64,000 nt of DNA, taken from assembly GCA_964242735.1 (NCBI GenBank), contig CAXTAK010000003.1, positions 223,187 to 287,186 on the forward strand. Direction: 5' to 3'. How positions within the stretch are numbered: position 1 is the stretch's first letter; the number at the start of each line of letters is the position of its first letter. This DNA comes from CADCUY01 sp964242735. Its GTDB lineage: Bacteria > Actinomycetota > Actinomycetes > Actinomycetales > Quadrisphaeraceae. Below are positions 28,260 through 35,992 of this stretch, one piece after another. The notes beneath the pieces were generated by a model. It searched no databases. It was not told the DNA's origin and was given only the letters and a program-made list of their open reading frames with translations. Made by a program: the position numbers and the translations under genes.

Positions 28260-29480
28260 TCAGAGCCGTGGGGCAGCGCCCACGCTCCCGCGCACGCCGC
28301 CGGCGAGGAGCAGGGCCGCGACGGCGGCGGTGCCCAGCCCCAGGACCGCGAAGCCGCTGAGGGCCAGCACCAGCCCGGAGCCCACCCCGCCGGCGGCGCC
28401 GGCGAGACCGACCAGGAGGTCGGCATCGCCCTGCGCGCCGGGCCGGTCGGCCAGGGGCACCGCGTCGGTGAGCGCGGTGGTCCCACCCACCAGGCACAGG
28501 CTCCACCCCACCCCGAGCAGGAACAGCGCGAGGGTCAGCGCGGGCACCGATCCCGGGTCCGCGAGCGCGCCGAGGATCCCGGCGGCCAGCAGGGCCAGCG
28601 CGCCCAGACGGATCGCGGTGCTCGCGCCGGCGCGGTCAGCGAGCAGCCCGCCGAGCGGTGACAGGGCGTACATGCCGGCGATGTGGGCGCTGATGACGAC
28701 GCCGACGACGCCCAGGTCGTGGTCGTGGGCCAGCAGGTGCACCGGGGTCATCGTCATCATCGCGACCATCACGAACTGGGCCCCGACCATCGCCGTCAGT
28801 CCCACCAGCGCCGGGCCTCGCAGCACCACCGCCCACGCGGAGGCGCTCGGCGCCGCGGCACCCGGGGGCTCCGCGCTGCGGGCGAGCAGCAGCGGGTCGG
28901 GGCGCAGCAGAGCGCTGACGCAGGCGGCGGCCAGGGCGTAGGCCGTCACCGACACCAGGAAGGGGCCGGCCAGCGGCGGCAGCGACAGCCCGAGGGCCAG
29001 GGCACCGGCGGGCTCGACCAGCAGGGGCCCGGCGACCGCTCCGAAGGTCGTGGCGAACAGGACGGTGGAGACCGCCGCGCCGCGGTGGCGCGGCGCGGCC
29101 AGGTCGGCGGCGGTGTACCGGGCGAGCAGGCCGGAGGTGTTGCCGACGCCGAACAGCAGCATCCCCACCAGCAGCAGCGGCGCGCTGCGCACCTGCGCCG
29201 CGATGAGCACCAGGGCGGCCCCGGCGCCGCCGGTGGCGTACCCGGCGGTCAGACCCGGTCGACGTCCGGCCCGGGCCATGAGCCGCGAGATGGGCACCGC
29301 AGCCAGGGCGCCGCCGGCCGTGGACGCCGCGGACGGCAGACCGGCCAGGGCCTCTCCGCCGAGGAGGTCGCGGGCCAGCAGGGCCCCCACCGCCGCCCCC
29401 GCCGCCAGCCCGACGCCGCCGAGGACCTGGGTGAGCACCAGCACCCGCAGCGTGCGGCCCTGCACCGCGGTGGTGTCCAC
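28260..29480 (-). CDS. MFS transporter
   Basis: 406 residues with about twelve hydrophobic helices. Start VQGRTLRVLVLTQVLGGVGLAAGAAVGALLARDLLG; a conserved MFS loop is visible as SRLMARAGRRPGLTAGYATG between helices 2 and 3, and GGLLADRAGASTAIRLGA in the second half. Likely a drug or metabolite efflux protein of the DHA1 type; substrate unknown. The GTG start at 29480 is 35 bp from a PhzF remnant. The gap 28040-28259 downstream holds no recognisable feature. Confidence 0.85.
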   Translation of the reverse strand: MDTTAVQGRTLRVLVLTQVLGGVGLAAGAAVGALLARDLLGGEALAGLPSAASTAGGALAAVPISRLMARAGRRPGLTAGYATGGAGAALVLIAAQVRSAPLLLVGMLLFGVGNTSGLLARYTAADLAAPRHRGAAVSTVLFATTFGAVAGPLLVEPAGALALGLSLPPLAGPFLVSVTAYALAAACVSALLRPDPLLLARSAEPPGAAAPSASAWAVVLRGPALVGLTAMVGAQFVMVAMMTMTPVHLLAHDHDLGVVGVVISAHIAGMYALSPLGGLLADRAGASTAIRLGALALLAAGILGALADPGSVPALTLALFLLGVGWSLCLVGGTTALTDAVPLADRPGAQGDADLLVGLAGAAGGVGSGLVLALSGFAVLGLGTAAVAALLLAGGVRGSVGAAPRL

Positions 29481-29515
29481 GCCGCGACCCTGTCACGGCG
29501 ACACGGGCGCAGGAC

Positions 29516-29755
29516 GGCGCGAGCCCGCTCCTGCCCGCCGGCGGCGTCACGGTCGAGGACCCGGTGACCGGCGGCCTCAACGCCTCCCTCGCCCGCTGGC
29601 CGATCGCCACCGGGCGGGCCACCGCGCCGTACACCGCACGCCAGGGCACGGCGCTGGGGCGCCTCGGCCGGGTGCGGATCAGCCGCGACGAGGACGGGAC
29701 GCTGTGGACCGGTGGTGCCACCACGACCCGCGTGCGCGGCAGCGCCGAGCTGTGA
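29516..29755 (+). pseudogene. C-terminal remnant of a PhzF-family protein
   Basis: A frame ending at 29755 contains PAGGVTVEDPVTGGLNASLARW, ATGRATAPYTARQGTALGR and DGTLWTGGATTTRVRGSAEL. These match the last third of PhzF/isomerase proteins (EDPVTGS.N motif and the closing GGxxxxVxGxxxL). No N-terminal two thirds is present because the MFS gene begins immediately upstream on the other strand, so this is a truncated relic. It might still be translated from GTG 29564, but would lack half the active site. Confidence 0.75.
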
Positions 29756-29773
29756 GCACCCGCGCCGGTCGGC

Positions 29774-31732
29774 TCAGCCCGGCGGCTGCGGGCGCAGCAC
29801 CACCGCCGACCCGCCACCGCGGCGCGTGGTCTCCGCCGCGGCCTCGAAGGTGCCGTCCCCGCGGATCGCGATGGCGGTGGCCGCGCCGATCTCCGGAGTC
29901 GTGGTCAGCGCGTGGCCCAGCGCGCGCAGACCCGCCCCCTCCGGCCCGTCGGCGATCGCCGGCTCCGCCGGGGTGCTCGCGGCGTTGCGGGAGGAGATGC
30001 GGGGGGCGGCGATCGCCTCGACCAGGGGCAGGTGCCGGTCGACGTCCCCGACCAGCACCTGCGCGACCGTGGTGATGATCGTGGCGCCGCCGGGCGAGCC
30101 GAGGGCCAGCACCGGCTTCCCGTCCCGCAGCACGATGGTCGGCGCCATCGACGACCGGGGGCGCTTGCCGGGGCCGGGCAGGTTCGGGTCGGGCACCCCG
30201 GCGGTGACGGGCAGGGCGTTGAAGTCGGTCAGCTCGTTGTTCAGCAGGAACCCGTACCCGGGCACGGTGATGCCCGATCCCCCGGTCGCCTCGATGGTCA
30301 GGGTGTAGGAGACGACGTCGCCCCACCGGTCGGCGACCGTCAGGTGCGTGGTGCCGTGGTCGTCCGCCGTCGCGGCGGTGGCGCCCGGCGCGCCCGCGCA
30401 GTCGTAGGAGCCGTCGGGGCTGCCGAACGGGATCGGGCGCGGCGCGGCGGCGCCGGGGTCGAAGACCTGGCAGGCCCGCTCGTCGGCGAAGCCCTGCGAG
30501 AGCAGCTCGGCGGCCGGGACGCCGGGCACGTCACCGACCCACCGGTTGCGGTCCGCGAAGGCGGTGGCGGTGGCCTCGGCGAACCGGTGCAGGTGCTGCA
30601 CCTGGTCGACGTCGGGCAGGCCCTGGCCGCTCAGTGCGTCGTAGGCCTCCAGCAGGTTCAGCGCCTCCCCGACCGCGATGCCCCCGGACGACGGCACGGG
30701 CATCCCGTGGACCTCGAGCCCGCGGTAGTGGCTCACCACGGGGTCCTTCTCCAGGACGTCGTAGGCGGCCAGGTCCGCCGGCGTCAGCTGGCCACCGAGC
30801 ACCTGCACACCCGGTGCGGTGGCGGGGGCGGTGGACGCCGCGAGCACGGCGCGCCCCAGCCGACCGCCCCCGTACAGCTCCTCGACACCGCCCGCGGCCA
30901 GCGCGCGGTAGCTGCGCGCCAGGTCCGGGTTGCGGAACACGTCCCCGACCGCCGGGACCGCACCGCCCGGCAGGTACACCTCCGCGGTCGCGGGGAAGCG
31001 GGCGAAGCGGGCGGCGTTGTCCGCGGTCTGCTGCGCGAAGGTGGCGTCGACGACGAAGCCCCGCTCGGCGATGCGCGCCGCGGGCGCCAGCAGGGCGCGC
31101 AGCGGCCTCGTGCCGAGGTCGCGGGCGGCGCGGTCCCACAGCGCGGGGGTGCCGGGCACCCCGACCGACAGCCCCGAGCTGACCACGTCGGCGGTGGGCA
31201 GCGGGGTGCCGTCAGCGGCGAGGAGGCTGCGCTCGGTGAATGCCGCGGGAGCGGTCTCGCGGCCGTCCAGGGTGGTGACCTCACCGGTGGCCCCGTCGTG
31301 GTGGACGAGGAACCCGCCACCGCCGATGCCGGCCGAGTAGGGCTCGGTCACCCCCAGGGCCGCGGCGGTGGCGATGGCGGCGTCGGCGGCGTTGCCCCCG
31401 CGCGCGAGCACGTCCAGGCCCACCTCGCTGGCCACGTCGTCCACCGAGGCGACCGCGCCGCCGGTGCCCACGGCGACCGGTGCCTTGGGGCGCGAGGCGG
31501 TGACCGGCCCCGGTGACGGACCCGGCCACGGCGCCCTCGGCGGCGGTGACCACGGGCCGGCCGACGACCCGTCCGTGGATGCGGTCGACGAGCCGGTGGA
31601 GCCGGTCGAGGGTGCGGTGGCCGCGGCGAGGCCGCCGGTGAGGCCGACGGTCATCGTCGTCCCCACCGCCAGTGCCGTCAGCCGGGCGAGGCGGCGGGGG
31701 GACCTGGCGATGGCGCACCTCCACGAGGGCAT
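29774..31732 (-). CDS. ggt: Gamma-glutamyltransferase
   Basis: 652 residues with an N-terminal signal region (RLARLTALAVGTTMTVGLTG) and a Ser/Thr/Pro-rich linker, so exported. The N-terminal nucleophile hydrolase core shows ASVDDVASEVGLDVLARGGNAADAAIA and YSAGIGGGGFLVHH. The autoprocessing site HGTTHLTVAD places the catalytic Thr at about residue 461. The small subunit has NNELTDF and RPRSSMAPTIVL, followed by GSPGGATIITT. It cleaves gamma-glutamyl bonds of glutathione-like thiols or peptides outside the membrane. Confidence 0.93.
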   Translation of the reverse strand: MPSWRCAIARSPRRLARLTALAVGTTMTVGLTGGLAAATAPSTGSTGSSTASTDGSSAGPWSPPPRAPWPGPSPGPVTASRPKAPVAVGTGGAVASVDDVASEVGLDVLARGGNAADAAIATAAALGVTEPYSAGIGGGGFLVHHDGATGEVTTLDGRETAPAAFTERSLLAADGTPLPTADVVSSGLSVGVPGTPALWDRAARDLGTRPLRALLAPAARIAERGFVVDATFAQQTADNAARFARFPATAEVYLPGGAVPAVGDVFRNPDLARSYRALAAGGVEELYGGGRLGRAVLAASTAPATAPGVQVLGGQLTPADLAAYDVLEKDPVVSHYRGLEVHGMPVPSSGGIAVGEALNLLEAYDALSGQGLPDVDQVQHLHRFAEATATAFADRNRWVGDVPGVPAAELLSQGFADERACQVFDPGAAAPRPIPFGSPDGSYDCAGAPGATAATADDHGTTHLTVADRWGDVVSYTLTIEATGGSGITVPGYGFLLNNELTDFNALPVTAGVPDPNLPGPGKRPRSSMAPTIVLRDGKPVLALGSPGGATIITTVAQVLVGDVDRHLPLVEAIAAPRISSRNAASTPAEPAIADGPEGAGLRALGHALTTTPEIGAATAIAIRGDGTFEAAAETTRRGGGSAVVLRPQPPG

Positions 31733-31825
31733 CGGTCACGGAGCGGCGCGAAGTGTGACGCAGTCCGTGGAAGGTAGTGCCGGCCCCGACGGGGGTCAAG
31801 GCCGCGCGGACCCCGACCGCCGTGG

Positions 31826-32014
31826 TCAGACCGGGGGCTCGACGTCGGGCTGCTGCTCGTCCAGCTCCGGCGCCGGCTCGTCGAGGGGGTTGCCGTCGGC
31901 GAAGACCCGGCCCTCGAGGGCGTCGACGACCGCGGCGGGGTCCTGGGCCGGGGCGCCGTCGCCGCTGTCGGGGACCGGCGTGGACGGGAGGTCGGGGGTC
32001 ACGGGCTGCGTCAT
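31826..32014 (-). CDS. Small acidic hypothetical protein, 62 aa
   Basis: ATG 32014. The sequence is Pro/Asp/Glu-rich without Cys (TQPVTPDLPSTPVPDSGDG, then VVDALEGRVFADGNPLDEP), with one short helix in the middle. Low complexity at both ends; no family recognised. Coding is supported mainly by third-position G+C and a well-placed start, so it is less certain than its neighbours. Confidence 0.5.
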   Translation of the reverse strand: MTQPVTPDLPSTPVPDSGDGAPAQDPAAVVDALEGRVFADGNPLDEPAPELDEQQPDVEPPV

Positions 32015-32065
32015 GCCGGGGCTCCGGTCAGCGAGGCGGGATGGGCGTGCCGAGTGGGACGGCGG

Positions 32066-32788
32066 TCAGAAGTCACCGCCCCCGAAGTCACCGCCGAAGT
32101 CTCCCCCGCCGACGTCACCGCCCGCACCTCCACCGGGATCCTCGCCGTACCCGCCGGACGCCAGCTCGTCGCCGCCGCCGCCGTCGTCGGCGCCCGGGTC
32201 ACCCTCCGCGCCGGCCTCGTCGTAGCCCTCGCCGCCGCTGTCGGAGGCGTCGAACATCGCATCGGCGATGGCCGTGCCCACGAAGGCGCCGGCCACGCTG
32301 GCCAGGAGGCTGCCGCCGATCAGGCCGCCCATCCCCATCCCGCCGACGCCGCCCATCCCGCCGCGGGAGAAGCTGCGCTCGAGGGTGCCGGGCTGGCGCA
32401 CCTCGGCGCGCGTGGCCATCCGCGCCAGCGACGCCGGGTCGTCGCTGCGGGCGCGGTCGTGCTCGGGCACCTCGGCGCTGAGGTCGGCGAGCACCTGGCG
32501 GCGCTGCTCGGGGGTCAGAGCGGCGAAGGCCTCGGCGTGCGCCTGCTCGATCTGCTCCGGCGGCGCGGTGCGCAGCAGGTAGCGGTAGCGCTCCAACGCC
32601 CGCTCGTCCTCGGTGCGGGGACCGCCTGGCCCGCTGCGGTGCTGGCCGCTGTGGTCCCGCCCGCCGTGCTCCTGCTGGTCGTACCCCTGCTCGCCGTGAC
32701 CCCGCTCGCCGTAGCCGGGTGCCGGGGGCGGCGCGAGGACGCGCGTCGAGCGGTGGGCGCGGCCGAGGAGCCTGTCGAGGAGTCCCAT
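32066..32788 (-). CDS. Gly/Asp-rich hypothetical protein with one hydrophobic segment
   Basis: Start at ATG 32788 (MGLLDRLLGRAHRSTRV). 240 residues: an amphipathic start, a Gly/His/Gln-rich linker, a helical core (ERYRYLLRTAPPEQIEQAHA, LTPEQRRQVLADLSAEVPEHDR), a Gly-rich hydrophobic helix (GGLIGGSLLASVAGAFVG) and a Gly/Asp/Phe tail ending in repeated GGDFGG units. The core resembles small proteins of unknown function common in actinobacteria that carry a PEQRRQVL motif. Probably membrane associated; role unknown. Confidence 0.65.
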   Translation of the reverse strand: MGLLDRLLGRAHRSTRVLAPPPAPGYGERGHGEQGYDQQEHGGRDHSGQHRSGPGGPRTEDERALERYRYLLRTAPPEQIEQAHAEAFAALTPEQRRQVLADLSAEVPEHDRARSDDPASLARMATRAEVRQPGTLERSFSRGGMGGVGGMGMGGLIGGSLLASVAGAFVGTAIADAMFDASDSGGEGYDEAGAEGDPGADDGGGGDELASGGYGEDPGGGAGGDVGGGDFGGDFGGGDF

Positions 32789-32931
32789 GAGGTGATCGTG
32801 GCACCGACCGCCGACGTCGGGCGACACCGTCGGCCCATGACGAGACCCGGCGCAGGGGCTCGCAGCGGCGGTCGGGGGGCGCGTCGTGGCCCGTGCGGGT
32901 CGCACCCCTCCCGGTCGGCGCCGTCCAGCTC

Positions 32932-32973
32932 CGTCGGAACGACGCCCCGCCCGGGCGGGGCGTCGTTCCGACG
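32932..32973 (-). terminator. 42-bp perfect palindrome, probable intrinsic terminator
   Basis: Two 21-nt arms meet head to head, with centre CCCGGG and outer ends CGTCGGAACGACG and CGTCGTTCCGACG. The RNA hairpin would be extremely stable. It lies 130 bp downstream of the DUF6458 gene, in the 314-bp gap 32789-33102 that has no gene, so it probably ends that transcript. No long U-tract, as is common in high-G+C terminators. Confidence 0.7.
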
Positions 32974-33102
32974 ACACCCGGCGCGGACGGCGGTCGGGGC
33001 CTGGTGCGCGGGTCGGTGGCGGTCACCACCGGCAGCGAGCGCCACGGGCGCTGACTGAGAGCGCCCGCGCCACCCGCCGCACACCCCACCGCGGTGGGCC
33101 CG

Positions 33103-33333
33103 TCAGTACGCGGCCGGGGGTGCGGGCGGTCGGTCGCGGCGCTCGATCACCTCGGTGTGCGCGGTGCTGCGTCGCTGGTTGTCCACCACCAGCGACAGCA
33201 CGATCGCCAGCACCCCGGCGGCCATGCAGATGTAGCCGATGACGGTGAGGTTGATCGCCTCGATGGAGTCCTGGACGCCGAAGGCGAGGATCCCTCCGAC
33301 GACGAGCAGGGTGATGCCGGTGCCGAGTCCCAT
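33103..33333 (-). CDS. DUF6458-type small membrane protein
   Basis: 76 residues from ATG 33333: MGLGTGITLLVVGGILAFGV, then a second helix IGYICMAAGVLAIVLSLVV and a basic tail (DNQRRSTAHTEVIERRDRPP). The two-helix layout with GLGTGI at the start matches the actinobacterial DUF6458 family, for which no function is known. Confidence 0.8.
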   Translation of the reverse strand: MGLGTGITLLVVGGILAFGVQDSIEAINLTVIGYICMAAGVLAIVLSLVVDNQRRSTAHTEVIERRDRPPAPPAAY

Positions 33334-33478
33334 GCGGGTGCTCCCTCCGGTCCGCGGGCGGGACCACGGCGGCGAGCATGCCCGGTGCGCGCCCCGCACG
33401 GATGCAGGACGCGCGAACAGCACCCGGTCGCCACACTGACCCCGTGACGCCGCGCCAGCCCGTCGCCGCACCGCTCCC

Positions 33479-34750
33479 ATGAGCACACCCGCCCACACCG
33501 GCGGGGGCGCACCGACTCTGGCCCGCCGCCTGGGCACCACGGACGCCGTCGTCATCGGCCTCGGCGCGATGCTCGGCGCCGGGGTGTTCGCGGCTCCCGG
33601 GCCGGCCGCCGCTGCTGCCGGCCCGCTGCTGCTGCTCGGTCTGGCGCTGGCAGCGGTCGTCGCCCTCGCCAACGCGACGTCGACCGCGCAGCTCGCGGCG
33701 GTGCACCCGGAGTCCGGGGGTGCGTACCTCTACGGCCGCGAGCGCCTCGGCCACTGGCCGGGCTTCCTCGCGGGGTGGGCGTTCGTGGTCGGCAAGACCG
33801 CGAGCTGCGCGGCGATGGCGCTGACCGTGGGCGCGCACCTGGCGCCCGGGCCGTGGGAGCGCGGCGTCGCGGCGCTCGCGGTGGTGGCCGTCGCGGTCGT
33901 CGACCACGTCGGCGTCCACCGGACCGCGCGGGTCAGCCGGGTCGTCGTCGCGGTGGTGCTCGCCGTCCTGGCGCTCGTCGTGGTCGCGGTGGCCGCCGGT
34001 TCCCCCGCGCCGGTCCGCGAGGTCGGCTCGGGCGCGCCCGCCGGGTGGTACGGGGTGCTGCAGTCGGCGGGGCTGCTGTTCTTCGCCCTCGCGGGCTACG
34101 CCCGCATCGCCACCCTCGGCGAGGAGGTCCGCGACCCGGCGCGCACCATCCCCCGGGCGGTGGTCATCGCGCTGGGCACCACCCTCGCGGTGTACGCGGC
34201 CGTGCTGCTCGCCGTGCTCGCCGCCCTGGGTCCCGCGGGCGTCGCCGCCTCCTCCGCGCCCCTGGCCGACGCGGTCACCGCCAGCGGGTGGGGGTGGGGT
34301 GCGCCGGTGGTGCGCGCGGGGGCTGCCCTGGCGGCGGCGGGGGCGCTGCTGGGACTGCTCGCCGGCATCGGTCGAACGGCGATGGCGATGGCCCGGCACG
34401 GCGACCTGCCGGGGTGGCTGGCCGCCGTCCACCCCCGGTACCGGGTGCCGCACCGGGCGGGTGCGGCGGTGGCGGGAGCCGTGGTGGCGATGGTCCTGGT
34501 GCTCGACGTGCGCACCGCCATCGGCGCCTCGTCGGCCGGGGTGCTCCTGTACTACCTGGTCGCGAACCTCGCGGCCCGCCGTCTGGGCACGGACGAGCGG
34601 CGCGGCCCGCGGTGGCTGCCGGTGCTCGGCGTGGTGGGGTGCTCGGTCCTGGTGCTGACCCTGCCCGCGGCCTCGCTCGCGGCAGGCGCCGTGGTCCTCG
34701 CCCTGGGGGCCGCCGGCCGGTGGGTGGTCCTGCGGCGCCGGGCGCGGTGA
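33479..34750 (+). CDS. APC-family amino acid permease
   Basis: 423 residues from ATG 33479. The first helix bears the APC hallmark AVVIGLGAMLGAGVFAAPGPA; later ATSTAQLAAVHPESGGAYLYGRERLG (helix 2-3 loop) and the amphipathic FFALAGYARIATLGEEVRDPARTIPRAV (helix 6 and E-rich loop) are typical. About eleven to twelve helices. It likely imports an amino acid or polyamine by proton symport; substrate unknown. Divergent from DUF6458. Confidence 0.87.
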   Translation: MSTPAHTGGGAPTLARRLGTTDAVVIGLGAMLGAGVFAAPGPAAAAAGPLLLLGLALAAVVALANATSTAQLAAVHPESGGAYLYGRERLGHWPGFLAGWAFVVGKTASCAAMALTVGAHLAPGPWERGVAALAVVAVAVVDHVGVHRTARVSRVVVAVVLAVLALVVVAVAAGSPAPVREVGSGAPAGWYGVLQSAGLLFFALAGYARIATLGEEVRDPARTIPRAVVIALGTTLAVYAAVLLAVLAALGPAGVAASSAPLADAVTASGWGWGAPVVRAGAALAAAGALLGLLAGIGRTAMAMARHGDLPGWLAAVHPRYRVPHRAGAAVAGAVVAMVLVLDVRTAIGASSAGVLLYYLVANLAARRLGTDERRGPRWLPVLGVVGCSVLVLTLPAASLAAGAVVLALGAAGRWVVLRRRAR

Positions 34751-34771
34751 CCGGCGCCCGCGGGCATCGGC

Positions 34772-35845
34772 TCAGTCGCGGGCGCGGGATGGCTGCACGC
34801 GCTTCGGCTCGTCCTCCATCTTCGGGTGGTTGGGCGGGTACGGCATGCCCTCGAGCCCCTCCGCGTCGTCGCGGTCCGCCATCTCCAGCAGCGGCTCCAG
34901 GGCGTGGTGGACGTCGTCCATGGCCGCCATCGGGTCGCCGCGCCGCTCCAGGAGGGCGGGCACGGTGGCGATGGTGCAGTCGTCGGGGGCGACGTCGGCC
35001 AGCTCCGCCCAGGTGACCGGCGTGGAGACCGTGGCACGGGGGGTGCGGCGCGCGGAGTACGCGCTGGCGATGGTGTGGTCGCGGGCGTTCTGGTTGTAGT
35101 CCACGAAGATCGCCGAGGGCCGCTCCTCCTTCCACCACGCGGTGGTCACGCGCCCGCCGGCACGGCGCTCGACCTCGCGGGCGAAGGCGATCGCGGCCCG
35201 GCGCACCTGGCGGATCTCGTGCACGGGCTCGATGCGCACGTACACGTGGATGCCCCGCCCGCCGGAGGTCTTCGGGTACCCCGCCCAGCCGAGCTCGTCG
35301 AGCAGGGGCGCGACGACGTCGACCGCGACCGCGCGAGCCTCCTCGAATCCGGTGCCGGGCTGGGGGTCGAGGTCGATGCGCAGCTCGTCGGGGTGGTCGT
35401 TGCCCCCCCAGCGCGCGTCCCGGGTGGTGGCCCGCGTCGGCCACGGGTGGAAGGTGACCGCGGCCATCTGCGCGGCCCACACGACCGGCGCCGCGGCGTC
35501 CACCCGCAGGGCGTCGGCGTGGCGCCCGGAGGGGAAGACCACCCGAGTCGTCCTGACGAACGGCGGCGCGTGACTCGGTACGCGCTTCTGGTACACCTCG
35601 TCGCCCTCGATGCCGTCGGGGAAGCGCTGCAGGTACGTCGGGCGGTCGGCCAGGGCACGCACCATCGGGCCGGGCGATCCGTCCTCGCGCTCGCGAGCCA
35701 CGACGGCGTAGTACTCCGCCAGGTGGCCCTTGGTGCCGCCGGTGGTACCGAGCGCGGGGAAGACGACGCGGTCGGGGCTGGTCAGGCGGACGGCGACGCC
35801 GTCGACGTCGATCTCGCGCGGCTCACCGTGGGGGGACTTGGCCAT
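34772..35845 (-). CDS. LigD-type polymerase/primase domain protein (stand-alone)
   Basis: 357 residues. The archaeo-eukaryotic primase-like polymerase domain is complete: RPTYLQRFPDGIEGDEVYQKRVP, AAVTFHPWPTR, the metal-binding ELRIDLDPQPGTGFEEAR (Asp-x-Asp), YPKTSGGRGIHVYVRIEP, and IFVDYNQNARDHTIASAYSARRTPRATVSTPV. No ligase or nuclease domain is fused, unlike the full three-domain LigD. The C-terminal tail (PYPPNHPKMEDEPKRVQPS) is also seen in separate PolDom proteins. Role: gap filling in nonhomologous end joining with Ku and a ligase encoded elsewhere. Confidence 0.9.
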   Translation of the reverse strand: MAKSPHGEPREIDVDGVAVRLTSPDRVVFPALGTTGGTKGHLAEYYAVVAREREDGSPGPMVRALADRPTYLQRFPDGIEGDEVYQKRVPSHAPPFVRTTRVVFPSGRHADALRVDAAAPVVWAAQMAAVTFHPWPTRATTRDARWGGNDHPDELRIDLDPQPGTGFEEARAVAVDVVAPLLDELGWAGYPKTSGGRGIHVYVRIEPVHEIRQVRRAAIAFAREVERRAGGRVTTAWWKEERPSAIFVDYNQNARDHTIASAYSARRTPRATVSTPVTWAELADVAPDDCTIATVPALLERRGDPMAAMDDVHHALEPLLEMADRDDAEGLEGMPYPPNHPKMEDEPKRVQPSRARD

Positions 35846-35992
35846 GGGCCACTGTGGCGGTCCGGTGGGGCGAGGTCACGCACCCCTCACCCGTGCGACT
35901 CACCAGTCGCCGGGGACGGGCCCGACGTGTGGCCTGAGGTCCGGTTCGCGTGTCGCACGCAAGCTCCCGAGGACGTCGCACGGCAGGGTCGG

